From Annulohypoxylon bovei var. microspora (Eukaryota; Ascomycota; Sordariomycetes; Xylariales; Hypoxylaceae): a stretch of DNA of 64,000 bases. Made by a program: the position numbers and the translations under genes. The stretch is taken from positions 1 through 64,000 of the forward strand of contig MU405366.1 in assembly GCA_022836615.1 (NCBI GenBank), read 5' to 3'. Of the stretch, positions 1 through 13,557 are shown piece after piece; within the stretch, counting starts at the first letter, position 1; every line of letters begins with the position of its first letter. A model generated the notes under the pieces. That model was not told the DNA's origin, searched no databases, and saw only the letters and a program-made list of their open reading frames with translations.

Positions 1-3000
1 AATGCAATTTTGTATGTGTATAATGGTATTATGTATGTATTGCATTTAAATGCTGCATTTTGGCTCAAAATGCGCATTTTGCCGATCCCTACTACATAGT
101 ACACCTAACCGGCAAGTCAGTTAGGGGCGCAGAAATTAAACAGGTCACGGCGAGGGATGCGAATGCTTGGCAATACTTTTATTATGGATTACGGCTTACA
201 TACTGTACATATGTCATGCCAGTGATAGGATTCGAGACATGCGTGAGATCCACTAACAGCCATGAAATCCTTCGAAAAATGAGTTGCCCCGGATTAAGAC
301 TTTAGCTTCCATCACGTCTAATGCAGGAATTAACGGATCCTACCACATCGTCGATAAAGTTATGCCGAGGGGAACAGTTACAGTACATACAATAATACTC
401 CCGTACTTAGTCTATTAGTCGTATCTACCTACATATCTGCATATCTCGCTCCCTTATTAGGTCCATATACATGCGTATCAAGAATCCCATCGCTGTGCTA
501 GGTAGTCTTGAAACTTCAAAAGGCCTGCTAGGGTGGTGCTCTTGGCTGCAATTGGCAATGGGAACCGCATATCGGTAATCCAGAGTTACATCGGTCTGCC
601 TTCTCGAACATGGGCTGTCCGATTCCAGGGTTGGGGCTGACGGGTAAAGCAGGCCAGCTAATCCGCCACGGCGATCGACAGCGTATCTCCTACATGCGTT
701 CTGGTCTGTTTCTGCTGCTGCTGAGAACGACGATAGTATAGGTACTTAATCAGCCAATGAGTTCGCCAGCTATTGGGTATTGGACAGTAGGTCTTACTAA
801 GAGTTATCATCCAGTAAACAAAGCGGAAGACAATGCGAGAAAGGGAAAATGACATGTTTAAAAATTGCCAATAATCCCTGTTCCGCGCTGCAGTGAAGTT
901 AATCTAGGATTCGTCTTGCATAAGACGCGTACCCCCCTGTGTAGATAGCTACTAGTAGGTAAGGCTCGGAATAACGATAATGCCCCCTGGCGACATCTGC
1001 TGCCCTGCTGCCGTGGGGGGCTAGGAACAAATAGAAGGTTCAGTTTTGTTAAGACCGTTTTATCCGACGACAAGCAAAATTCTTCATTGGCGTCATCTGG
1101 CTGGTCAGAATACGCCTAGGGTTATGGAATATCCCGCCTTAATGGATGACGCCACGTTTTTTTATGAAGACTCTATTCCGTTATCAGCCCTGAGATTCGC
1201 TAAGCTTACCAGAATATAAAATCTTTGGATTTTCGGTTTCATTTTTAAAAAATAAAAAAAATTTGAAGGAATGAAAGAAAGCGACTTTGTAAAGTGCATA
1301 CAATATACTGCAAGGGCCAAATGAAATCCGATTGCATTCGAATTGTTGTCTTCCACTGGCTAGAAACAACACCCTACTGTCATGTTAGATGATGTATCGG
1401 TGAAGATCGTCAGTCATGAAGTAGACGGATGCGGAGGAAGCATGGCAAGTCTGAGTCAGAGGTGATTATATACATGTACACATACTACCTACATAGGTAC
1501 ATAATGTAGGGTGCATGGGATAAGAAAACAAACTATCGATGATTTTCAATCCAACATAACTTAATAACTCACCATGGGATAGTAAATTCTAGTTACCTAA
1601 TCAGCAATACAAATTCGCGAATTCAAGCTGTGACGTTATGAACAAAAATATGTACATAACCTTGGAAGTGCCGGAAACTCGGTCCCCATAACCCATATCC
1701 AGCACATCCACCTCCAGACACTGCCTCAGGAGTGTGACACTTTAAATTAACGGCTCGCTTAAGCCCACAACTACCGGTTGGCGCTGTCAACGAAAGATTC
1801 GGAGTATGCAGCGAGTCGCCAACCCATGCTCAGGCACACCCACGTGCGTCAAATCCCTAGGACTCGCTTACTGTTGCACTTCCTAGCTTATACTCGCCTC
1901 CCACACGTGGGATCACGGTAGCTAAAAGGCTTAGTTTTGAGGGGTTACATAATTGCCTAAGGTAACAGACAATGAGCGTCGAGGAGGATGCGAAGTATCT
2001 TTTGAGTTCGCTCTCGTTGAAGCTATCTTCATAATTAGGTAGACGCGCACTATCATTTACCAATTTTGAATCGGAAGATCATACACAAGTAGGTATTTAC
2101 ATAGAGAGTTCAGACATTTGCTATCGTGTGATTAGTCTTATCTTCATATCTCATCATACTATACCTAAGTTGCGCTAATGCTCAAAATCAAGTTGCGATT
2201 CCCAATATTTCTACAGCTCTAATAAGAGCGGCTAGCTTACATCGGATTTGTTTCTATGCGTTAAGTATGGTGGGCTAGGTCGGCATCTTCAATACATAAT
2301 ATCGAAGTCTGCTTATTCTCGTCATCCTCAAGTCAAATTATTTCCAATATATCTACTTAAGCGAGCATATCTTCTTAGAGAGAGCTACCTCGCTAGGAAG
2401 ACTTACGACCGTGAATATTGTCAGGAGAGTCAGACTTGGCTGGGTAGAAAGTGAGCGACGAAGCTAGGTGAGCGACGACGCTAGGTACCTAAGTAGGACG
2501 CTTAGGAAATGCACAAACTAGGTAATCAGATCATCGCTTGTTGTATCATGAATGAGCATCTCGAACACATTCGGCACATGATCAATTCCTAGGCTCACAT
2601 TGAGGAACTCACTCGTGTTGATTTATTGTAAATTTATGATATATGGGGTGATGACCATGTTCGCGTGTTCTTTCCTTGGTAGCGACACATCAGAGAGCTT
2701 TCCGCAGACCCCGGAGCGTTTAGGAATAAAGAAGCTAGTCATTGGTACCCAGATATCCAGTATGCCTTCTAAAGTCTAATCATGAAGTATAAAGGAAATT
2801 CAAGCCTACAGGTAGTTAGATCGTGTACCCCTATCTCTCGAGTTCGCGCGATCTTCGTACATGAAGGCGGCCATGTGAGTCTAAATACCTGGGTCTAATC
2901 CACGTATCATTCATGTTACGGGAGTCAAAGTTTGAAACCCATTCCCTTAACTAGCACAAGTTCTCGATCCCTCTGTGGTTGGTAACAATACGTGAGGCTT

Positions 3001-4187
3001 TGTAGTATAAGACGAAGTGCCTCGTGTGGTTTTAGACTGGCCAGGAATAGTGTAATATATCTGTTGATCTAGATATTGTGCTGACCATTGATACATTGGT
3101 ACTGGTTTTAGTAGAGTTGACGACTTGTGCCACTTAAGGGGATAGTGTGCGTCCTTGGACCGTTCAGCGCCCCCTGTTACAATCCCGCGTCTTTGTATTA
3201 TATCTTGTAACTGTAGCCTTGAATGAGGGTTCCTTGGGCTAGGCAAACATGAGCCTAGAAGACTTCATCTTACCTAACTAGGGAGTATAGGTCGCCAAAT
3301 ACCAATCTGGGAGTACTCCTCGATATTATCTAGGTACGCTTAGGGGAAGTAGATTATAGGTCAGAGGTTATCTGGAAGCGATCATCATGTACCCATAGCA
3401 CCAATCAAGTACGAGTGTTATCTCAAGTTCATTCTAGACATAGGGGACTACTCGAAGTATACCAGATAGGTTCGTCTGGCTCACTATGCATCTGTAATTT
3501 TTCGTAAGCCTTTTAGCAAAACCGTCCCTACTTCGGAAATGTTAGATATTAACCTAAGCTCGTCAAATCCGTACCACCCACAACCTACAGGTACTTAAGT
3601 GGTGATAGGATTAAACCTTAAACCGACATCCTATCAATATTTCAATACTCCCACATATAGGTACTTAAGCTCACCGGCACACCATCTTACCCAGAGACCT
3701 ACCTCTATACACATGTATACCCATAATGAGTCTATTGAGAATATGCTCCCCTTACCAACAGACTCTCTGCTAATATTAGTATACCGACAATTCCCGCTTC
3801 GTGCTTCGAGGACATGTAAAGTTAAACAGATTGATCAAAGTAAGAGCCTCGCAAGATGTAATGGCGATTGGTTCGGAGAACGATAGTCGTGAATAATTTG
3901 TCGAGGAACAAAATACCATGCTCTGAAGTAAATCAAATATATCCTGACAAGCATATAAATAGAAAGGAAGAACGAACTGTCTCCGACATCCTTTCGTACC
4001 TACCTATATACTTGCTACGGTGGTGGATAACTTTTATTACCCATATAAACACATAACTAGGTAGTTTCTTTATCCACCTTCGGGATGATATCGCTTGTAA
4101 TAGTGTAGTGATAGCCACAATCTAGATGTTCAAGGTATTGGGGCGCATAATAAATGTTTAATAATCTATTTCAACACTAACGAAGCT
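1..4187. other. gene-free left flank
   Basis: I find no convincing gene here. All open frames are below about 100 codons, many lack ATG starts, and none shows a recognisable domain. The sequence is AT-leaning with A/T runs (for example around 1240-1265) and scattered TAGGTA/TACCTA words. An open frame on the minus strand at 2947-3246 has no motif I recognise. I see no tRNA-like or terminal-repeat structure apart from the palindromes at the extreme left. Confidence 0.6.
42..80. repeat. stacked short palindromes built on GCATTTT
   Basis: Three inverted repeats lie back to back: GCATTTAAATGC at 42-53, an 8-bp perfect hairpin GCATTTTG/CAAAATGC with a 3-nt loop at 55-73, and AAAATGCGCATTTT at 67-80. 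They share the GCATTTT unit. This could be the edge of an element that continues outside the window, or simply a cruciform-prone AT-rich spot. Confidence 0.6.
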
Positions 4188-4992
4188 CTAAACCTTGCTC
4201 ACGATAAAGTCCACTGCCTCAGGGGCGAGATCGTGGTACTCATGATGAGCGTCCGTGACGATCAGCGTGCCATCGCAGACCTTATCACCATCGTGACACA
4301 GAATCAAGGTCTTGCTAACGTCAAAATCCGGCACCTGACCATCATCCTGCGCCTTCTGGGTATCGCCAAAGGTTACCGCCGCGTAGATCCGGTCCTTGAC
4401 GCTGGTTTCCGCGGATTCGACCGACCGGTGCACCAGCGCCGCCCCCTGGCTGTAACCCGAGACCACGAGCTTCGACGACGGACATTGCGTCGCGGCTTGC
4501 GTGATGAGCGCTCGCATGTTGTCCGCGTCTTCGGGATCGCAACCACCGTCTCGGAGGTTGTCGATCAGCAAGGCCGGGTAGTCAACACCCTGAGCTGCCA
4601 CGGTGTCTGTACCTAATGCGGCTTTGAGCTGATCGATGGTTTGCGGACCTGGGTCGTCACCCTGCCAAAGGTGTTAACGAGTGTGTCTAGTAGAACTCGT
4701 ACTCTGTTCGGGGAACGAGCACTGAGAAAGGGGGACTCACAATGTTGCCGTCTTGGGTGCTACCGCGGGCAAAAATGAAGATGACGTCTCGACAGCCTCC
4801 TTCGAGGAACTCATTCGCCGTAGTTCCGGTTGATTGACGCCTCTGGATATTTGCTGCTGCATTCACGGTCTGTCGCGCCTTGAGCTTCGCAATGGTACTT
4901 TCGGAGTAGTCTAGCACCAAGGGACTAGCAGCCGTAAAGGCCACCAATGTGGCGGAGAGAAGCGTAAGTGGCAGCTTCATCCTCTTCAACAC
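4188..4992 (-). CDS. cutinase (CE5 serine esterase)
   Basis: Secreted esterase expected to hydrolyse ester bonds of plant cutin. There are two exons: 4992-4741 and 4661-4188. The intron 4740-4662 (GTGAGT...GGCAG) is in phase 0, and the joined product is 241 aa, normal for the family. Residues 1-22 form a signal peptide (hydrophobic LPLTLLSATLVAF). The translation could also start at Met5. Core motifs are ARGSTQDGN (oxyanion side) near residue 75, nucleophile Ser155 in GYSQG, Asp210 in the GDKVC loop, and His223 in DAHHEY. Four or more cysteines fit the cutinase disulfides. The gene stands alone, with a TATA-like box about 85 bp upstream. The substrate could also be another polyester or acetyl-xylan, but the GYSQG and GDxVC pattern favours cutinase. 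Confidence 0.93.
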
Positions 4993-6280
4993 TCAAAGCC
5001 GTACTTTGGAGAACCCAACTTGTAGATACTGGACGGACGGGGCGTCTTTTCTGGAGAGCCATAGCTAACGGCGGCCTTATATATACCTTGGGAAGCCATC
5101 CTGACCGGTGTAGATCTTTGTTTCTGCACAGACTTAATCCGGTCTTGAATGACCTTACTACTCATTTTATACCGACGACCTTTCGCGTCGAGATGCATCC
5201 ATTACCTTCCTAGAAAGATGTTTTGGCCGAGTGGCGCACTTTCTAGTATGTCCTCACGAGGCTTAGTTGATGAACACGTGCATCATAGGGACGACTATAC
5301 GGTTCTTGGTAAAAGAAGCTGACCTTTCTCAAGATAGAAGGTAGCAGCGTGATTCAGCGAGGTAAACGGCATCCAGCCCAGTTCCCGCCCCGGCCTGCCC
5401 GCGGGGGTAGAGATCTACCCGTCTACTGGGTGCTGAATGACGTGTACATGGGTGCTAAGCCCGTTAAACAAGCTGTTATAGCCGCATGCGGAGTTGCATT
5501 AAGTAGCGAGCAAGTTATAGGGCTACGATGAATCTCGGTTGAAAGGTCGGGATACTACCTCCTGTAGGTGCTGTGGCGGAGCTTTTGGGGCATCTTAACC
5601 CCGCATCGAGATGAATAGGTAGCTAGTATGGATAGCTCGTGAATGATTCGGTTTTAGTCGAATTTGCAGTTATTGTTTAGAAATATCTTGACCACCTAGC
5701 TATGTTAGATAGACCATGGCTACAAGAGCTTTATGTGCATTCTGAAAAGATGAAACTGGGTATCTTTGATAGTACCTACCTATACTATAAGAAAACTCTT
5801 TGGTAGGTAGTTGAGAAAAAGGGGTATATAAAACGGCTATGCCTATTATATAAGCTAGGAAAGATGATGGTTCTTGTGGGTGCTACCGGAATCGAAATAA
5901 TTGTTAGAAAAATGACGACCCAAGTAAAAGTAATGGTAAAGCTATTGGCTATTGATTGAGAATATATGAAGAGTGTTTAGGAGGTATCACCGATAGAAGA
6001 CGTTCGTGATTGTTTGAAGACTAAGTGGTAGGTGTTCAAGGGGTGAGAGGACGAGAATGAAGATTCGGCCAAGTGCCTAGGTAGATGGTAGGTATTTGCA
6101 AAACTCGAAAAGGGATTTGATGGAAGGGCAACATTATGAGGCTATCAAGGAGAGTGCTCGAGTTAGTACTTCCGCGACCTCCCTATTCCTTACACTAGGA
6201 GTGAATGATACGACCTGGACAGTTTTGACACAAATGAAATACAACTGTTATTTATTAAAGAGATGGGAATCCCGGATGCA
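4993..6280. other. intergenic spacer
   Basis: This is the cutinase promoter on one side and the lunapark 3' flank on the other. It holds a GC-rich patch near 5375-5415 and several TACCTA words. I see no supported gene. Confidence 0.6.
5076..5083 (-). promoter_or_regulatory. TATA-like box of the cutinase gene
   Basis: TATATAAG on the minus strand lies about 85-90 bp before the cutinase ATG, a position typical of strongly regulated fungal genes. It was assigned by sequence and distance only. Confidence 0.45.
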
Positions 6281-7595
6281 TTATGGGACCATTTGAGACT
6301 TCTTGTTGCGATGCCTCAAGTTCCGCTGCTCTGTATTGGATGCCTCCTCTCCGTCTGTGTCTCCCACACATTCACTGTCATTCTCGACCTTGACTAAGTC
6401 GCTCGACATGTCACTGTCCCTGTCCTCGCTCCTCAAGCCGACGTTCGACTTCTTTGATTCGAGGACTTCTCGAATAATCTTCTTGCCCTCATCTATCTCC
6501 CCGTTCAACGATCGGCAGGACATGCATCTCCACTTGCCCAACTCAATCAAGGACTTGGTTCCTGGGGGCGCCTGTCCGTTCACCAATCGGCAGTTTTGAC
6601 ATATCAGCACGATGCGGTTCTTTGATGCGGTCTCATCCTCGCCAAGCATGAGGTCCATAATTCGGTCATACCAGCGGGGCGGACCTGGGTTCATATCGTA
6701 CTGGGCGTAGGAGGCTGGAAGTGGACCGGCGTTAGGGGCGAACTCTTCTGTCGGTTGCTGGTCTAAAGGCGTATGCGGACGTGACATGTGAGAGGGATCT
6801 TGGCGGGGTTGCATGGCGCCTGGAACCGGAACATTGGAGGGTCTCTGAATGTTGGCTGTTGGTGGTGGAGGTATGTTGATCCTTGGGTTAGGAAGGATAG
6901 GACCTGACACCTTTCGCTGCTGGCCATCACCGCCATCTCCGCCATTCCCTCCTCCCTCTTGCTTCTTAGGTTGATTTCGCTTCTCTCCATTCCCTCCGTA
7001 TTTCTCTAGCAATTCTAAGGTCGAGTCATACTTGGTAGCATCCTTCAATTTCTGGATCGTTTTTGCGCGCTCGGCTTGATGGTCCTTCAGGCGAGACTCT
7101 AGGTTGTCGATGCGAAAACTGAAATATGCGTTTGTGAATGTCCTAACGAGGTAAATCCTAAGTTGCGCGGAATATGTTAGAATTGCGTTCCATTATATAG
7201 AAAGCCGAGAAAAGTAGAAACATACACCACAGGGCCACCGGCCATCCCAGTAAATTCCCATGGTCCCAAATTCTGCCATCCCACCACCAGGGTTAAGACG
7301 ACGGCGTAGACGAGGTAAGCAAAGGTGAGGTAGAGCGTCCACAGAATCTTGATTCGGCGAGAGTTGGATCGCGCTCGGTCGAGTTTAGTTTGTGTTTTCG
7401 TGATCTTGTCCGAAAGAGTTGACAGCGTTTTCTCAAATGAGGATGGGGAAGAGTCGTGGCCCTATTGGTTATCGGACATCTTGTTAGCTATGTTACATGG
7501 CTATACCAAATTCCATTCAAGATCTAGAAGCTATTTCTCCCTTCCGCAAGTTTCTGCGTCTGCTTCACTTACCTTCCAAGGCCAGAAAGACACCA
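6281..7595 (-). CDS. LNP1: lunapark family ER junction protein
   Basis: Stabilises three-way junctions of the tubular endoplasmic reticulum. There are three exons: 7595-7572, 7461-7226 and 7157-6281. The introns are GTAAGT...AATAG and GTATGT...CTTAG, and the product is 378 aa. After a short MVSFWPWK start comes a coiled segment (about 18-45), then two membrane segments at about 46-68 and 76-100 separated by the GWQNLGPWEF loop, then a second coiled region and a Gly/Pro-rich linker. The C-terminal zinc finger has Cys273, Cys276, Cys298 and Cys301 (CQNC...CMSC), with the NG residues that precede and follow it in lunaparks. The tail is charged. Exon 1 is only 24 nt and is fixed by the family's conserved N-terminus. 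It is divergent from the golgin gene, sharing an 840-bp spacer. Confidence 0.95.
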
Positions 7596-8432
7596 TAGCT
7601 TCGGTATTAAAATGGCGAGTGCCGTCGGGAGACCATGGCGAGTCGTTTAAGTTATAGAGGGGGCAAGGAGAAAGAAACTGGCGAAAGAAGAACTACAACA
7701 ACAATAAATAAGATGTATACCTAGGTACTAGGTAGGTAGGTAGATAAGTAGGCTAATGATAGACGGGGACAACGGTTAATTTGGTCTTCTGAACGACTAT
7801 TAGAGCTGCCTAACGTTGCGTTAGGCAAGCAAAATAATTAAGACCTGATGACAGATGTGACGACATTACAGGTGAAGCAATTAAGAACAACAATAGAATG
7901 GAATAATTGGCTATTGGGAATTATCTGTATTGCGTGTGGCTAGGCCCATAATTTATGTACACTATTTGTACCCGAGTACTAAAGTACATATATGTATATT
8001 CGAGGCAAGTTAGTCACTATGAGGTACCTACCATATACACCACCTAGATAGGGCTATCTAGCTGCTAGATGTGATTGGTTCAACTTTAAATGCTTGCGAC
8101 CAGAGTAACCAGAGTGACCTGAAGTAAAGCTTACCTCAGACGGCACCTGCGCAACTGTATGTTGGTCGCAATTTTGGAAACTTCAAGGTTCATCAAAAAA
8201 GAATATCAATTGCAACATTGCAACTTTACACCTATTATTTACCTACATAGTACCCTATCACCTGTGCTTGGTTCTCCGTGTCGCTCAGTTGGCATAGTTT
8301 TTGACTTTATTTACAAGATTCATAGGACTCTCTCCTTGACGATCCCTAATGCGCATGGCTACAACATTTAGTCTTACACAATTGCCGCACCTTTCGTCGA
8401 CGCCTTAAAATAGGGTCGTTCGTTGAGCCAGC
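7596..8432. other. shared divergent promoter region
   Basis: This spacer lies between the oppositely oriented lunapark and golgin genes and must hold both promoters. It contains a TAGGTAGGTAGG tract near 7729-7742 and an AT-rich segment at 7960-8000. I see no open frame worth reporting. Confidence 0.6.
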
Positions 8433-11400
8433 ATGTTATCCGTACGTTTACCCTGTCTAGTTAGCTAGCTAGCCCTATAAATATTCCAAAGAATTCTTCT
8501 TCTTACCATATCATATGCGCAGAGAATAAAGGGTGCGATCGACCGGAGCATAGCCGAAGAGCAAGCTCGCCAGAGAGCTCTCGCCGAGCAAAGATCTAAT
8601 GCCGGGTCTCCTTCAGCCTTAGGTCAACGTCCACGCTCGATCTCAAGAACGAACAGTACCAACTCGCCCGCTAAGAGAAAGACTAAGAAGCCTAGTCAAG
8701 ATATTTCCAATGGTGACGGTGCTGCGAATCCAGATCCCGCTGTCTTCGAAGCCGCCTTCGTGCTCGATGATGAAGATGTCGATTCTACCTCCGTTCAAAC
8801 CCCATCCGCATCGCCTGAGAATGGGACGGAGGGTGTAGCTAATAATGAGAAGAACGATATTGCGGCCGAGCAGAACGAAGAGGCCAAAGACCAGGCCAGC
8901 GCTGGGACAGAAGAGAAAGCCAAGAATGCGCCATCTACTGCCCCGGCGGAGCTCCCGCCTAACGTAAAGACTAAGCTGAAAAAGCTCGAGAAGTTGGAAG
9001 CCACATATCCGGGTTAGTTGCTTCTACCAATTAGTTATCTAGGGCATGAAAGCTAATTATATAACTAACCCGGTAGAACTCTTGCGGTCATACCGAATCG
9101 CACATGGTAGAGCCACGTCGATCGAGCCCTTCGAGAGAGCCTTGCGCGAGAATACACCCCTGACCACAATCAAAGACCCATCCGCCCTCACCGAATACTT
9201 GAACCAGCTAAATTTGAAGGGAGACATGGTCATGGAAGAATTTAAACGTGTCTCGACTGAAAAGGATAGCTTCAAAAAGAAATTTGAAGAGGCCGATAAG
9301 GAGTTGATCGCTTTAAGAGAAGAGGTTTCCGCCTTGAAAAGTGCCAAGGTCGAGGAAACGTCAACGCCGATTAATGGCCAAACGGAGGATATTTCGGGGG
9401 ACAAGAAGGTTGAGGAAGAAGCAAAGCAGGCCGCCTCGCCATCTGCGACTAAATCCCCCGTCTCATCCATCCTCGGTGTTTTCTCTCCTCGACAAAAACC
9501 TGTAGTTGTTGACGAGCCCAACGGTGCGAGCGAGGACATGTTTTCTTACGACGACGAGATTCCCCAGCTTCAAGCTGAGCTGGCGACTAAGTCTGAAGAG
9601 ATTACTAAACTTACTTCTGAGATCGGTATCTTAAAGGAAGAGTTGACAGTGGCTAAGGAAAACAGCACCGGCTTGGTAGAGAGTCTCGAGAAGGCAACGA
9701 GAGAATTGAGTGAAAGTCGAGACAACGTTGCTGTTCAGGATTCTATGCAAACACAGCTGAACGCTAGGAATATCGAGATCGAGTCACTTACCCAAAAGTT
9801 GGGACAAGCTCAATCACAGCTGCGAAATTTGGAAGCAAATCTCGAGGAGGAAAAGTCGAAGGCCTCGTCAGTCGCAAAGGAGCAGGGATCCAAACTCGAG
9901 ACCTCGGGCACCAAGAACGCAGAGCTTGATGCAGAACTAACGAAGCTCGGTGGGGCCAAATCTAAGCTCGAAATAAAAGTGCGTGATCTAACTACAGAGA
10001 TCGACTCACTGAAGAAGTCGAAATCTGAGAGCGAGGTGAGGATCGAGCAGCTGAATAAACAGATCCAATCCACAGCAAAACCTACACCAGCACCGAAATC
10101 AGAATCACTGGAAGTTCCCACACCCACCTCTACACCGAGTGGGTCTAAGAAGAAGAACAAGAAGAAGAAGAAGGGTGGCGCCGGCGCCGGCGCATCCACC
10201 ATTGCTGTTGATGCCATAGAGGTCGCCGCAAGCGAAACGTCTGAAACCCCTCAACCATCTCCTCTCGAAAGCCCAGAGACCGAGGCGCTCAAGGCTGAAG
10301 TCTCTAAGCTGAAGGATGAAATTACTCAGAAGGATAGCCAAATTGAGCGGTTGTCCAAGCAGAGAAAGACCGAGGAGGACCTTAGGGATGAAATTGAAAA
10401 TATGCATGAAAGCCTAATTAGCATCGGTCATGACCATGTCGAAGCTAAGGAGAAAATCAAGAGCCTCGAGTTTGAAAAGACGGCCTTACAGTCCCGAATC
10501 ACAGAGCTTGAGAAGGAGATAGCTACCTTCACCTCCAGCACAGAAGCTAGCACGAAGCTGCAGGCAGATTTCGATTCTATGAGGGCTGAATTTGATGAGC
10601 TGAAGATCAAATCCCAAACCCTACAGTCGGATCTAGGTGCTGCTCAGCAACTAGCTCAGAGTCGCTACAAGGACCTGACCGATTTGCGCGAAGTTCTGAC
10701 CAAGGCCCAGCCCGAGCTGAGGAGCTTGCGCCAAGAATCTGCGACTCTGAAAACCACCAAGGAAGAGTTGGCTTCTAAGCAGAGCGAGCTCCGAAACCTC
10801 GAAAAACGTGAGAAGGATCTTAAGAACGAGGCTGCTAAAGCTCAACGCCTAGCATCTGATCGCGAATCCGAAATCAAACTACTCAGTGACAGATTGGCTG
10901 CTGAAAAGACGTCCCGAGCTAGACTTGAGGATGAGAAACGTGTGGCCGGCAGAGACTACCGCCGTGCTGAAGCCGAGAAGATTGAACTATCCGCAAAAGC
11001 TGAAAAGGCTGGTCGCGAGCTAGAATCGATACAATCGGAACTCTCTACGCTTCGCCCCAAGGTTAAGCAACTCGAAGACGAGGTCGCTAAGTTTAAGAAA
11101 GAGAAGAATGCCGTCAGAGAGGAGGTGGAGCTGAAGACGCAGCAGTACAACAATGCTCAAGGTCTTCTTGGTTCTATGCGCGACCAAACGGCCGAGTTAT
11201 CAATCCAGCTCAAGGAAGCGCAAAGCCAGACAGAAAGCCTAGAGGAGGAACTAGCAGAAGTGCAGAAACACCTTTCCGAAAGAACGCGTGAAGGTGAAAC
11301 GATGCGGCGTATGCTTGCCGATGTCGATGGACGAGCGGATGCGAAAGTGCGAGAGATGCGCGCTCGGATGGATGCGGCCATCGAGGAGCGTGACCGTATC

Positions 11401-12090
11401 GAAGACGAATTGTCTACCCTTGCTCGACGCCGCGTTCGTGAGTCCGAAGAATTAAAGAATAAAGTTCGCGAGCTCGAGCGCGAAGTCCGAACCCTATCTA
11501 ACGAGAAGGACGAACTGGAAGCTCACGAGAAAGAGTGGCGTCGTCGTCGTGAAGAGCTTGAGCAGATCGAAGAGAAATCCACAGCCGAAGTGGACGATAT
11601 GCGCACGGCTGTCACCAACCTACGATCCGCTCTGGACGCATCTGAGCAGCAAGTGCGCGATGCCGAAAAGCAACGCTCAGATCTGCGGAAGCTCTTGGAG
11701 GAGGCTAGAGGGCGCTACGAAAAGGCAAACAAGGACCTCAAGAACATCCAGGCTAGATTTAATGTCGGTGGCGGCAGCACACCAAACGTCGCGAGCAGCG
11801 GAAGATCTAGCACCGACTCTACACGGAGCGGTCTCAGCGGCGCTACTGTTACCGGGGCGGGGTCTCCTGGCCCAGACACCATGTACCTGAAGGCTATCTT
11901 GTTGCAATTCCTCGAGATGAAGGATGAGAAGGTCCGGGCACAGCTAGTGCCGGTGTTGGGAAAGCTGTTACGATTCGATCGGTAAGCAATTTGTGCCTTG
12001 CCACTAATTCTCCTAGCTAACCAAGAGCACAGCAACGACGAACAAAAATGGATGGCTGCCGTCCAGCATCTGTCGAGACCAGGTAGATAG
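8433..12090 (+). CDS. IMH1: GRIP-domain golgin
   Basis: Long coiled-coil tether of the trans-Golgi, expected to be recruited by the Arl1 GTPase through its C-terminal GRIP domain. There are four exons: 8433-8441, 8523-9012, 9077-11981 and 12033-12090, coding for 1153 aa with phases closing exactly. Exon 1 is only ATG plus two codons. I chose it because the conserved start RIKGAIDRSIAEEQARQ follows directly after the CAG acceptor. The middle is almost entirely heptad-rich E/K/Q/L coiled coil, interrupted by a Ser/Pro/Lys linker near 340-400 (runs of KKKNKKKKK). The last exon completes the GRIP domain (YLKAILLQFLE...LVPVLGKLLRFDR, then NDEQKWM). The conserved N-terminal block ELLRSYRIAH is split by intron 2. 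The orthology to yeast Imh1 is inferred from the GRIP domain. Confidence 0.9.
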
Positions 12091-13557
12091 CAGACTAGGC
12101 GATAGGGGCAGTAGTGATCAGTGTGTATCATAGATACTGCATTAGCGCGGAGTCTTTTGATTGTATAAAAACTGTAGAAATCGTTGGCTACCTATGTAAT
12201 CTACATGTATCTTTTTGACTTGCGGACAGGCGCGGTCATAATTCGAAGGGATCATGATGTTGCCCCTTCCAATGCATCATCTAACCTATACCCCTAACTA
12301 ATGTGTAGTGTCTAAAGTGTTTACGGGAGGTAGTGTTAGGTTCCACACGCCGTATCTGACGTCTCGGATAGATCAACAACATCGTTGTCGTAGTATGTAC
12401 ATATATCTATTAGACATCCATTAATTTGATCTGATAAATCAGGCCATTCTGAATAATGTTGAGTTAGAATAATACGCGAATGCAGCTATTCATAACCACA
12501 GAAGAAATGATCAAGTCGAATATTAAGGGGCTTAAATTAGGTAGTCTAGGCTATAGGCTATACTCATTCTTACTAGGTCTGTAGGTGCCCAAAGTAAATG
12601 CATATACCACGCAGCCTTTGAGTATGTCTGCATGCGAGGTTTCATACACCATCGGTTCGGAACGTGGCCAATTCATTTAGCCGTCCCCAATCACAAGTTT
12701 ATATCATCACATATGGCATACCAACAGTCTGGGCGAATTCGATTTAGCCTGAAAAGAACCAAAATACGGGAAACCGGGGCTCTGTAAGATGCTACGCATA
12801 ATATATTGGAGATTAGGTAACTGGGTCGCATTCACGGTCACGTAGCTCTACCTCGTCGATGGGGATTAGCGACACTTATGAAGACGTGGTGCGCAGAGAT
12901 ATCGCTAGCTTCGCATCGTGGGCGTTGCTGGGCACGAAACTAGATTTACAATCCTGGGCAACGGCGCAGGTGTCGGCGAGCTCTTCCTCGACTCCGCCTT
13001 GGCGGGCTGGGCTCGATGAGCTGAGGACGGTGCTGGAGAACTCGTAATTGGTGTAAACGAAAGAAGGATTCGGATTGATGTTGGCGCAGAGCCGAGTTCT
13101 GGACATGGTGGGCTTGGCGTCAGCAGACTGGGCTAGATTCAAGATAGGATGCGGGATGCTCTTTGCTGTTAGTGGTCTATGACCCATGGGGAACAAAAAG
13201 AAGCTAAAAGAACCCCAGGTTTTGGGGAGAATCAGGAGGTTGTTTAGATAGGCCCCTGTCGATTTACCCCGGAATATGGATCCTGATGTTAGAATGCGAG
13301 AGTACAACGTGCTAGGTAACTAGGTAGGTAGGTGGTAGTGTAATGCGCATGAGGCGTTGACTTATATTATCCGCCGACGGCGCTGAATCTGATCTTGGTT
13401 TTATATTGTGTACATATCAGGTGAAGTGAGAGTGACTGGTTGAAAGGGAATCAAGTTCCTACCACCTCATTTGAGTCTTCTCTGACGACTAACATCTTCC
13501 CTCCTCACTATCTTGACTAGGTAGAAAACGCAACAACGTTAAAACTGCCTAACAACA
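12091..13557. other. intergenic spacer with an unresolved open frame
   Basis: This lies between the golgin and the sugar transporter. Both strands are open around 12859-13120 (62 codons on plus; a longer minus frame at 12876-13307 without an ATG at its first codon). Neither matches a family I know, and the mutual overlap makes at least one a shadow. There is a TAGGTAGGTAGG tract near 13319-13333. Confidence 0.5.

Noticed and set aside
2947..3246. 99-codon minus frame in the left gene-free region, considered as a transposon fragment
   Set aside because: No gag, RT, integrase or transposase motif, and no repeats flanking it.
4233..4616. 127-codon plus-strand frame over the cutinase gene
   Set aside because: Antisense shadow of exon 2. 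The minus strand carries the complete cutinase triad and splice structure.
12859..13307. Opposed open frames that might be a small gene
   Set aside because: Neither strand shows a signal peptide, domain, intron or convincing start. At most one can be real and I cannot choose.
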